Of a DNA stretch of 15,564 bases, positions 7,389-13,259 are shown piece after piece; the stretch's first letter is position 1, and each line of letters starts with the position of its first letter. The position numbers and the translations under genes were made by a program. Under the pieces are notes generated by a model. It did no database searches. It was not told the origin of the DNA and was given only the letters and a program-made list of their open reading frames with translations. This stretch comes from AC-69 sp044869895 (GTDB taxonomy: Bacteria > Actinomycetota > UBA4738 > HRBIN12): positions 1 through 15,564 of the forward strand of contig JBIOXZ010000120.1 of assembly GCA_044869895.1 (NCBI GenBank), read 5' to 3'.

Positions 7389-8117
7389 TCAGAGCCCGGC
7401 CAGGCGAGCCAGCCCCGAGATCTTCAGCAGGACGAAACGCCGTCCGTCACGCTCCACCAGTCCCCGGCGCTGGAAGTCCGACAGGATCCTGGTCACGTTC
7501 TCTCGGCTGCCGCCGCACAGGCTGGCCAGGTCGGCGTGGGTCACGATGGCGGGCAGGATCGCCCCGTCCTCGGGGAGCTCGTCGAGGCTGGGGGACACCA
7601 GCTGCAACAGACGCTTGGCCACCCGGCCCTTGAGATCCAGGAACAGCAGGTCGTCCACGAAGGCCTCGTGCGCGCTCACCTGGCGCGCCAGCGCCCGCAG
7701 GAGGGCTAGCGAGGCCGTCGGCTCCCGGGACAGGAACTGGCCGAACGCCTCCCCCGACGTGACCCAGACCTCGGTCTCCTCCAGGGCCAGCGCCGCCGCG
7801 GTCCTGGGCATCCCACCTAGCGGTCCAAGCTCCCCGAAGAACTGTGGTTGATCGATGGTGGTGTGGAGCATCCGCTGGCCGCTTGCGGAGAGCGAGCTGA
7901 TCTCCACTCGTCCTTCCATCAGGAAGTGGATCTCGGGCGAGGGGTCGCCCTGATGGAAGAGGTAGGTGTTCCGCCGGTAGTGGCGAAGCGTCCCGCTCGA
8001 GGCCAGCTCCTGGATGGCACGAGGGTCGATCCCATCGAACAGCGGCGTCCCCGCCATCTGCTCCTCGATCGTCGCCCGCGACCGCACCGCCCGAACCATC
8101 AGGTGAAGCGTAACCAT
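7389..8117 (-). CDS. Crp/Fnr family transcriptional regulator
   Basis: A 242-residue regulator. The N-terminal cyclic-nucleotide-binding domain spans about 24-140, with FFGELGPLGG (Glu96) and PRTA (104-107) forming the phosphate-binding cassette seen in cAMP-binding CRPs. A long dimerisation helix follows (about 135-170), then a winged HTH (about 190-235). The recognition helix GSRENVTRILSDFQ closely matches the CRP helix (SRETVGRIL), including Arg205, Glu206 and Arg210, the positions that read GTGA. There are no Fe-S cysteines of the Fnr type. ATG 8117 is chosen because GGTGGAG sits 3 bases upstream of it; a TTG at 8132 extends the frame, and an ATG at 8099 lacks an SD. GTGA-N6-TCAC boxes 290-350 bp upstream are likely targets. 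The effector is presumably a cyclic nucleotide but is not proven. Confidence 0.93.
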   Translation of the reverse strand: MVTLHLMVRAVRSRATIEEQMAGTPLFDGIDPRAIQELASSGTLRHYRRNTYLFHQGDPSPEIHFLMEGRVEISSLSASGQRMLHTTIDQPQFFGELGPLGGMPRTAAALALEETEVWVTSGEAFGQFLSREPTASLALLRALARQVSAHEAFVDDLLFLDLKGRVAKRLLQLVSPSLDELPEDGAILPAIVTHADLASLCGGSRENVTRILSDFQRRGLVERDGRRFVLLKISGLARLAGL

Positions 8118-8151
8118 TCGCTCCACCGGCAAGCCAGCCCGTGATGGATGG

Positions 8152-8176
8152 GGGCCCGGCGCGAGGCGCCGGGCCC
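8152..8176 (-). terminator. GC-rich perfect hairpin between peptide gene and crp-like gene
   Basis: An 11-bp perfect stem (GGGCCCGGCGC / GCGCCGGGCCC) with a 3-nt loop, 28 bp beyond the stop of the 38-residue peptide gene. There is no T-tract on either strand, as is common for terminators in GC-rich actinobacteria. It could end the peptide transcript, or attenuate read-through into the regulator 35 bp further on. Confidence 0.6.
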
Positions 8177-8204
8177 GTCCAGGGAATCGAGGTGTGGCGA
8201 CGCG

Positions 8205-8321
8205 CTAGGTAGCCTTCATCGCCTTCCTCACTTGCTTCGTCACCCGCGTCGCGGCCTTCTTGGAGCTCTTCGTCGTCTTCTTAGCCGCAGGCTTCCTCGG
8301 GGATACCTTCTTCCTCGCCAC
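8205..8321 (-). CDS. 38-residue Lys/Ala-rich basic peptide (histone-H1-tail-like)
   Basis: A short gene with a GTG start and an excellent SD (GGAGG, 8 nt before the start). The product is very basic, with Lys-Ala-Thr-Ser-rich runs such as PRKPAAKKTTKSSKKAATR and a C-terminal VTKQVRKAMKAT that could form an amphipathic helix. It has almost no acidic residues and no cysteine. The composition resembles the tails of H1-like or HupB-type nucleoid proteins, so nucleic acid binding is plausible; no catalytic role is. Support for reality comes from the SD, the hairpin just after the stop, and the three CRP-type boxes 87-150 bp upstream. An alternative GTG at 8330 would sit too close to the SD. A toxin or antimicrobial peptide is an alternative that cannot be excluded. 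Confidence 0.7.
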   Translation of the reverse strand: MARKKVSPRKPAAKKTTKSSKKAATRVTKQVRKAMKAT

Positions 8322-8407
8322 CCGATTCACCTCCTCCCACTGATCCGCATCAAACCTTCATCTGCATCCGGCGGCCCAATCCTGAGGCCTGGGCTCCCTG
8401 TCGGAGC

Positions 8408-8470
8408 GTGACGCGCGTCACCGACCCGAGCGTGACGTTGGTCACAACGAAGGATGTGACGCCCGTCACA
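8408..8470. promoter_or_regulatory. Array of three CRP-type operators with 24-bp phasing
   Basis: Three palindromes of the form GTGA-N6-TCAC occur in the 162-bp gap upstream of the basic peptide gene: GTGACGCGCGTCAC (8408-8421, a perfect palindrome), GTGACGTTGGTCAC (8432-8445) and TGTGACGCCCGTCACA (8455-8470, full TGTGA-N6-TCACA). Their centres, 8414.5, 8438.5 and 8462.5, are exactly 24 bp apart. E. coli CRP binds TGTGA-N6-TCACA, and the Crp-like protein encoded at 7389-8117 has the matching recognition residues. The likely controlled gene is the peptide gene (minus strand). No clear -10/-35 pair is visible downstream. Confidence 0.8.
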
Positions 8471-8483
8471 CATCCGGGTTCGG

Positions 8484-8693
8484 TCAGTCCAGCTCGGGGA
8501 GGTCGAGGGGATCCGGTCGCGGTGTGCACGCCCCGCAGTACAGGGCGTCCTCGACGACGAGCGCCCTAGTGACGTCCCCCCCTCGATACAGCTCCAGCAC
8601 GTAGGGGAGGGTCTCCACGTGGTCCTCGCAGATGCCGCGGCCACAGAACCGACACGCTCCCACCGCCGTCCTGCGACAGTGCCAGCAGTCCAT
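8484..8693 (-). CDS. Small zinc-binding (B-box-like, DUF2180-type) protein
   Basis: A 69-residue protein with metal-ligand spacing: Cys3-x2-Cys6, Cys14-x2-Cys17, Cys22-x2-His25 and Cys53-x2-Cys56. The first six ligands resemble a B-box zinc finger (MDCWHC, CRFCGRGIC, DH) and the last pair closes a second site. I recall similar short cysteine proteins under DUF2180 or B-box annotations in archaea and actinobacteria; their function is unknown. The ATG has a strong SD (GGGAGGAG, about 7 nt away). It starts 24 bp after the end of the M50/cNMP gene and is probably the last gene of that operon. Protein or nucleic acid binding is possible. No enzymatic motif is visible. Confidence 0.8.
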   Translation of the reverse strand: MDCWHCRRTAVGACRFCGRGICEDHVETLPYVLELYRGGDVTRALVVEDALYCGACTPRPDPLDLPELD

Positions 8694-8717
8694 CCCCTCA
8701 CTCCTCCCGTGGGTGGA

Positions 8718-10886
8718 CTAATGCTGCCACGTTCGCTCCACGTTCGATGACGGCTTCAACGTGCCCTTGCGAAAGGCCCCCGCCATCAGCCCGTCGAATC
8801 CGTCTCTGTCTAACCGGAACGCACGGACGGGGGTCCTGGCCACCACACTCGCCGTCCGAGGGATCCTCTCCAGGAGCGCGATCTCACCGAAGTGCGCACC
8901 CGGTCCGAGGGTCCGCGCGAGATTCCCGTCATTCACCACCTCGACCTGCCCGGAACCGATGGCGTAGAACGCGTCGCCGGCCTCGCCCTGTACCAGGATC
9001 GCCTCGCCTGGAGCGACGTTCACCCATCGGCCGTGCTCGAGGATCTCGGACAGCTCGTCGGGCTCGAGGGCGGCGAATGCTGGGAGCGCGCGGAGCTCGG
9101 CCACCGCCTCGAGGCTCGGGGCGAACTCAGGCACGTGGACCATGTCGGCCAGCAGACGCTCGAAGGTGCTCTTGTCGATCTCGAACAGCTGGGCGTCCTC
9201 GATGGCCTCAACCGTGGCCGAGCGGGGCGCGGCCTCCGTCAGCCCCAGCTCGCCGAAGGACTCGCCGCGGCCCAGGATCCGAAGGACCCGTCGGTCTCCG
9301 GTCGCGCGATCCTCCTCCACCACCTGGAGGGTCCCCCGACGGACGACGTAGAACGCCTGGGCCCGGTCCCCCTGGCGGATCACGGGTTTGCCTGCGGGGA
9401 ACATGCGAAGCCGGACCCCGCCTGCCAGGTCCGAGAGCACGTCCTCGGGGAGGTCCTCGAAGATGGGCAACCCGTCGATCAGCCGGGCCGCTTCGACCCG
9501 CCAGGACGTCTCTAACCGGAACCGGATCCGCGCCCACAGGGCTCGGGCCTTCCGTCCCACCGAGCGGATCAGCTCGATGACGCCTCGGAGCAGCGGCCCA
9601 GTGAGGAACAGTCCAAGAGCCACCAGGAGGAGGCGGCCGATCGGCCCACCCTCCCACAACCTCGCCACGAGCCCGCCGAAAATCTCGCGCCAGAAGAAGA
9701 ACGACCAGCCGACGGCCAGGATCGTGAACGCCACCCCGAGTGTCCCGTACAGGCCCAGGCCCGCCTCCTGCTTAGAGAACCGTTCACCCGCTCGGAGCTT
9801 CCTCCACAGGTCGTATTGGATGAACCGAAGAGACATGGGTCGAAGGTCGGGCACCTGGATCATGTCCGAAAGGATCCAGTACCCGTCGAGCTCGAGCAAC
9901 GGCACCAGGTTCAAGAAGATCACGAAGTAGTTCAGAAGAGCGAACTTGTACAGGAGGGGCGCGAACGGGGATCCGGGGAACCCCCACACCACGATGGCGG
10001 CCGCCCCGGCGATGATGAGCTCGGCGTACGGACCGGCGAACGACTGCACGATCCGGTGGCGCCGCTCCATCATCAGGCCGTCCGAGGAGTCGACGAAGAA
10101 GGCGGGAGCGCCGAAATAGAGCATGAAGCCGGCACTCTTCACGCGCCGTCCGTGGTGCACGAGCACGGTGGCGTGGGCCAGCTCGTGGGTGAAGGTCAGG
10201 AAGTAGTTCAGGGCCAGGATAATCAGTGACGCAGCGGCGGCCGACGCTCCCGTGATGCCGAACCGGCCCGAGCGGTATACGGCCACGAACGCCGCGAACC
10301 CCGCGATGGCGATCAAGCCGACGTTCCACGCCACCCACCGCTTGAAGAACCATCGCAGGCCGTGTCGGTAGAACCAAGCCACCAATCGCTCGGCGCCGGT
10401 CCACTCGAACGACAATGTCTTGGCGAACTGCCGGCTCACCCTCCGAGCGGCCGAATCCGTTGTGAGGGCCCTTCGGACCGCGCCGGCCATGTCGAGGTAG
10501 GACGGCTCCAGGAAGTTGCCTACCCGCAGCTGGTACACGAGATCGATGACGCCGGAGAGCTCGAGGTCCCCCGACTCGCGGAACCGTTCGACCACGATGT
10601 CCCGAACCGTCCTCGAGCCGTCCATCAGCGACAGCAGCTCAACGTCGCCCGGCTCGATCCGGTAGTGCACCAGGTCCCTGGGGTTCGCCACGATCGCGTA
10701 GTCGTTCCCCCATCGAAGGGAGAACTGCTTGACCTCCACGTCCGGAGCGAGCTTGGGACGAAACTCGGCGGGATCGACCTTCTCCCCCAGGTCGTCCCAG
10801 AATCCTCCCTCGCCGTCCGAGGGCTCCACGGCCACACGATCGGAAAGGGTCCGCCACAGGCCGCTCGGAGTTCCTCCGGCCGTCAC
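8718..10886 (-). CDS. PqqD-like / M50 metalloprotease / dual cyclic-nucleotide-binding membrane protein
   Basis: A 722-residue multidomain protein. Residues about 50-130 look like a PqqD-type peptide-recognition domain (VHYRIEPGDVELLSLMDGSRTV). From about 165 to 440 there are several membrane segments with THELAHA (His234, Glu235, His238) and LELDGYW (Asp334), the zinc ligands expected of an M50 site-2-protease-like enzyme. Two cyclic-nucleotide-binding domains follow, about 474-590 (FGELGLTEAAPRSA) and 602-705 (FGEIALLERIPRTA), both with the conserved pocket Glu and Arg. Cyclic nucleotide could therefore gate proteolysis or peptide processing at the membrane; this is inference. The GTG start overlaps the stop of the exported-protein gene as GTGA, so translation is coupled. 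A membrane protein of the YydH / peptide zinc metalloprotease type is the closest family I can name. Confidence 0.88.
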   Translation of the reverse strand: MTAGGTPSGLWRTLSDRVAVEPSDGEGGFWDDLGEKVDPAEFRPKLAPDVEVKQFSLRWGNDYAIVANPRDLVHYRIEPGDVELLSLMDGSRTVRDIVVERFRESGDLELSGVIDLVYQLRVGNFLEPSYLDMAGAVRRALTTDSAARRVSRQFAKTLSFEWTGAERLVAWFYRHGLRWFFKRWVAWNVGLIAIAGFAAFVAVYRSGRFGITGASAAAASLIILALNYFLTFTHELAHATVLVHHGRRVKSAGFMLYFGAPAFFVDSSDGLMMERRHRIVQSFAGPYAELIIAGAAAIVVWGFPGSPFAPLLYKFALLNYFVIFLNLVPLLELDGYWILSDMIQVPDLRPMSLRFIQYDLWRKLRAGERFSKQEAGLGLYGTLGVAFTILAVGWSFFFWREIFGGLVARLWEGGPIGRLLLVALGLFLTGPLLRGVIELIRSVGRKARALWARIRFRLETSWRVEAARLIDGLPIFEDLPEDVLSDLAGGVRLRMFPAGKPVIRQGDRAQAFYVVRRGTLQVVEEDRATGDRRVLRILGRGESFGELGLTEAAPRSATVEAIEDAQLFEIDKSTFERLLADMVHVPEFAPSLEAVAELRALPAFAALEPDELSEILEHGRWVNVAPGEAILVQGEAGDAFYAIGSGQVEVVNDGNLARTLGPGAHFGEIALLERIPRTASVVARTPVRAFRLDRDGFDGLMAGAFRKGTLKPSSNVERTWQH

Positions 10887-11563
10887 GGAGCGGGGGTCTC
10901 GGCCCGGCGCTCCGCGTCGATCCGTCGCTGGATCGAGGAGTACACGGACAGGGGGGGCGGCGCCCGCCTGCTCGAGGCGAACAGGTTCCCCAGGAAGGCC
11001 CCCCCGAGGAGCGCGACACAGACCGTGGCGATCACCGTCCCCCAGGAGACCCCGCCCCCACCATTCCCAGCCTCAAGGGGACGGGTCACCGATGACGTGA
11101 GCCCGGCGTCGTCAGTCGCGGCGAACTGGAACCGCACGCCCGAAGGGATGCTGCGCAGGACGGCGGCCGTCGCGGCGAAGGACAGGTTCGCACCCCCGGT
11201 CGTGACCACGACCTGCGCCCCACTCACCCGGAGGTAGGAGCCGGTCACCAGGCCCCCGGTCCCGGCGAAGACCTCCTGCTCGCCGATAGCCAGCTGCTGG
11301 CGCTCCACGTCGTAGGAGATGGTCTCCACCGCCTGTCCTCCCACCAGCAGAGAGATTTCGAGACGGTGCAGGCCCGGCCACCCACCGACCTCCGCCGCAT
11401 CGATCCGGAGCACCAGCCGGGCTCCCTGCGCGAGCTCCCCGGAGGCGCTTCCGTCGACCCTGGGCCCCTCCTTCGCCGCTCGAGCCGAAGGACCGGCCAA
11501 GCCCACCACGATGGCGAAGCCCATCAGGGCTGCTGCGGTCCCGGCACCTCGCTCCCACCTCAC
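10883..11563 (-). CDS. Exported single-pass membrane protein, likely partner of the M50/cNMP protein
   Basis: About 226 residues if the GTG at 11563 is used. Residues 1-30 resemble a signal peptide ending ARA. A beta-rich extracytoplasmic region (about 31-165) contains LVLRIDAAEVGGWPGLHRLE and SLLVGGQAVETISYDV. A transmembrane helix spans about 172-196, followed by a 30-residue basic, proline-containing cytoplasmic tail. I do not recognise the family; the central part reads like an immunoglobulin-like or carbohydrate-module fold, which is only an impression. The gene overlaps the protease gene by 4 bp (GTGA), so the two are made together. A type I protein beside a site-2-protease-like enzyme is a natural candidate substrate or regulator. 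The start is uncertain: no SD supports 11563, the frame remains open to a GTG at 11689, and ATG 11524 is another option. Confidence 0.75.
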   Translation of the reverse strand: MRWERGAGTAAALMGFAIVVGLAGPSARAAKEGPRVDGSASGELAQGARLVLRIDAAEVGGWPGLHRLEISLLVGGQAVETISYDVERQQLAIGEQEVFAGTGGLVTGSYLRVSGAQVVVTTGGANLSFAATAAVLRSIPSGVRFQFAATDDAGLTSSVTRPLEAGNGGGGVSWGTVIATVCVALLGGAFLGNLFASSRRAPPPLSVYSSIQRRIDAERRAETPAP

Positions 11564-11633
11564 GGCCGGGCCATCTTCGTCCCCGCTGCGGGCGCGTGGC
11601 AACAGGTCATTCCGGGTGCAACGGGTTTCCGGA

Positions 11634-11649
11634 TGTGACGGACGGCACG
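11634..11649. promoter_or_regulatory. Degenerate CRP-type box upstream of the exported protein-protease operon
   Basis: TGTGACGGACGGCACG keeps GTGAC-N4-GxCAC, with one mismatch to the GTGAC-N4-GTCAC pattern shared by two of the three boxes at 8408-8470. It sits about 70 bp upstream of the proposed GTG 11563 and 100 bp before the divergent small gene. One such site could occur by chance. Confidence 0.35.
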
Positions 11650-11693
11650 GGAAGTCGGTGGCACCGATCACCGAAGCAGTCCAGGCCACCCCC

Positions 11694-11699
11694 TAGTCT
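11694..11699 (+). promoter_or_regulatory. Candidate -10 box (TAGTCT) for the small basic protein gene
   Basis: TAGTCT lies about 40 bp before ATG 11739, which has its own SD, so this would be a normal leadered promoter. No recognisable -35 is present. Confidence 0.3.
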
Positions 11700-11738
11700 G
11701 AGTCCACCCGGAAGCACGACACGCAGGAGGCGATGGAG

Positions 11739-11909
11739 ATGCTCACCGGAGAGATGGCCAAGTACCGGATCGACGACCAGGTCCGCGCCGCTCAGACGGA
11801 CCGCCTAGCCAGGTCGACCCGGGCCGGCAGGACGGCGGACGCCAGGAGCGGCGCCAGACGCGTCGTGTCCACGATCGCCGCTGCGCTCCTGTGGCCGATC
11901 AGACATTGA
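11739..11909 (+). CDS. Small basic protein of 56 residues, C-terminus WPIRH
   Basis: A short gene starting MLTGEMAKYRIDDQVRAAQT. AGGAGG lies 8 nt before ATG 11739, ideal spacing; an in-frame ATG at 11733 sits only 2 nt after that SD and is less likely. The N-terminal half looks helical, the middle is rich in Arg (RLARSTRAGRT, ARSGARRVV), and a short hydrophobic stretch (STIAAALLWP) precedes the end. I recall many actinobacterial small proteins with this layout of helix, basic segment and a terminal WPxRH, none with known function. Membrane-surface or nucleic acid association is possible. It is divergent from the exported protein-protease operon and convergent with the PrmC-like gene after 49 bp. 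Confidence 0.65.
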   Translation: MLTGEMAKYRIDDQVRAAQTDRLARSTRAGRTADARSGARRVVSTIAAALLWPIRH

Positions 11910-11958
11910 CGCCCGACCATCGGATTGCGGGGGTGTGAGGCGAGGGCGGAGGGGTTCC

Positions 11959-12825
11959 TCATCGCCTCCCCACGACCACCCGGGTGACCTTGAGCTCGCC
12001 CCCGGCGGTGCTACGCACGTCGCGAAGACCGTGCCGCCTGACCACGGCGGCCGCGGCACGGGCCCGGTCGGGACTCACCTCGATGAGCAGCCAGCCGCCC
12101 GGCTTCAACCACTCCCCTGCCTCGGCGGCTGCTCGATCGACCAGCCCCAAGCCGTCGAGGCTGTCGTCGGTGAGCGTGTGGGCCGGTTCGAACCGCCGGA
12201 TCTCATCGGGCAGCTCTCGCAGCTCCCGCCGCCCGACGTACGGCGGATGAATGGTGATGACATCGACCTTTCCCTTGAGGTCCTTGGGCAGGCCGCCGAA
12301 CAGGTCGCCGGTCACGAACGTCGCGCGAAGCTTCAACCGCGCCGCGTTCTGCCTGGCGACGCGAATGGCCCGCGCCGACAGATCCGTACCGATCACCTTG
12401 ACGCCCCGAGTCTCGTTTGCCACGGCGAGGGCCACCGTCCCACCACCCGTGGCCAGGTCCACGGCGATCGCCCGGCGGCGGCCCCGCAATCGCCGAACGG
12501 CTTGCTCCGCAAGGAACTCCGTGGAGTCACGAGGGACGAACACCCCGGGCTTGGCGATCAGCTGGATCCCTCGGAACTCCGCATAGCCCTCGATGAACTG
12601 GACGGGCTCGCCCCTACCCCGTCGGGCCACCATCGCCTGGAACCGCCTGGCGGCCCGTGCAGGGACCTCGTCCTCGGGGTCGAGGTCCTCGACGTCGACG
12701 CCCATGGCGAACGCAAGCAGCTCCTCGGACTCGATCTCCTCGCGGTCGCTTTGCCAGTGGTCGATGGCCGACGATGACTTCAAGGTCTTTGCCGCTCGCG
12801 CCAGGAGATCCTTCGCTCTCGCCAT
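11959..12825 (-). CDS. PrmC/HemK-like class I methyltransferase with HPPY motif
   Basis: A 288-residue protein laid out like PrmC/HemK, which methylates the GGQ glutamine of release factors. There is an N-terminal helical domain (about 1-75), EPVQFIEGYAEFRG (73-86) and PGVFVPRDSTEFLAEQ (93-108), matching the PrmC pattern EPxxYIxGxxEFxG and PGVLIPRxETE. SAM motif I is AVDLATGGGTVALAVA (121-136), the acidic residue is Asp148, and the catalytic loop reads IHPPYVG. PrmC has NPPY at that point, where Asn binds the substrate amide; here it is His193. The substrate may therefore differ from release factor glutamine. The usual prfA neighbour is absent. ATG 12825 follows a TAGGAT box by 9 nt, which suggests a near-leaderless mRNA. 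Confidence 0.85.
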   Translation of the reverse strand: MARAKDLLARAAKTLKSSSAIDHWQSDREEIESEELLAFAMGVDVEDLDPEDEVPARAARRFQAMVARRGRGEPVQFIEGYAEFRGIQLIAKPGVFVPRDSTEFLAEQAVRRLRGRRRAIAVDLATGGGTVALAVANETRGVKVIGTDLSARAIRVARQNAARLKLRATFVTGDLFGGLPKDLKGKVDVITIHPPYVGRRELRELPDEIRRFEPAHTLTDDSLDGLGLVDRAAAEAGEWLKPGGWLLIEVSPDRARAAAAVVRRHGLRDVRSTAGGELKVTRVVVGRR

Positions 12826-12834
12826 CGCCGACGC

Positions 12835-12840
12835 ATCCTA
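12835..12840 (-). promoter_or_regulatory. Candidate -10 box (TAGGAT) for the PrmC-like gene
   Basis: TAGGAT reads toward ATG 12825 with 9 nt between. There is no SD, so a leader of only a few bases is expected. The divergent -10 box at 12879 lies 38 bp away, and this pair defines a compact bidirectional promoter region. Confidence 0.45.
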
Positions 12841-12856
12841 CCCACCCCGCCATGGG

Positions 12857-12884
12857 CTGACCGCCCACATGCGGCGGCTAGAAT
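12857..12884 (+). promoter_or_regulatory. Promoter of the GroES-like gene (CTGACC-16-TAGAAT)
   Basis: A -35-like CTGACC (12857-12862) and a -10 TAGAAT (12879-12884) are separated by 16 bp. TAGAAT is 9 nt before ATG 12894, which has no SD, so the transcript should be leaderless or nearly so. Confidence 0.5.
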
Positions 12885-12893
12885 CGCGTCGAG

Positions 12894-13259
12894 ATGCCCC
12901 GTCAGTCCAACGCTCCCTCCACCCGTAGGAAGAAGCGGCCGCCGAAGGAGGACGTGCGGCTGACCGGGGACCGCATCGTCGTCCGCAACCCCGATGACGG
13001 CGAGAAACAGACCCGCGGTGGCCTGCTGATCCCGGCCACGGCCGTCGCCGCCCCGAAGCGCTGTCTGTGGTCCTCGGTCGTGCTGGTCGGGCCCGACGTT
13101 CGGGCGGTCAAGGCCGGCGACCGCATCCTGTTCCTCCCCCAGTCCGGCCTGGAGGTCGAGCTGAACGGTGAGGAGTTCCTCCTCCTTCGGGAACGCGACG
13201 TCCAGGCCGTGGCCTCGCCCCTGGACGGTCAGGAGCGGAGTCCGGGGCAGTACCTGTAG
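12894..13259 (+). CDS. Solitary GroES-like (Cpn10 fold) protein
   Basis: A 121-residue protein with a Lys/Arg-rich N-terminal extension of about 20 residues, then a GroES-like beta-barrel. LTGDRIVVRNPDDGEKQTRG (23-42) corresponds to the first strands, GGLLIPATAVAAPK to the mobile loop that contacts GroEL, VVLVGPDVRAVKAGDRILFLP to the central strands and GEEFLLLRERDVQAVA to the conserved C-terminal strand. GroES normally caps GroEL; no groEL lies beside it. The extended, basic N-terminus and C-terminal tail differ from a housekeeping GroES of about 95-100 residues, so it is probably a diverged paralogue with its own job. Its stop directly abuts the stop of the convergent YjbQ gene with no spacer. 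Confidence 0.8.
   Translation: MPRQSNAPSTRRKKRPPKEDVRLTGDRIVVRNPDDGEKQTRGGLLIPATAVAAPKRCLWSSVVLVGPDVRAVKAGDRILFLPQSGLEVELNGEEFLLLRERDVQAVASPLDGQERSPGQYL

Noticed and set aside
8118..8132. TTG-initiated N-terminal extension of the Crp-like protein
   Set aside because: ATG 8117 has a GGTGGAG SD just upstream, while the TTG lacks one; five extra residues add no conserved sequence.
8408..8470. Regular 24-bp repeats considered as a CRISPR-like or iteron array
   Set aside because: Units are 14-16 bp palindromes with short variable gaps, no cas or replication genes are nearby, and they match the CRP consensus.
11564..11689. GTG 11689 as start of the exported protein
   Set aside because: It would put 42 polar residues before the signal peptide and run through the intergenic control region, so it is less likely than GTG 11563, although the start stays uncertain.
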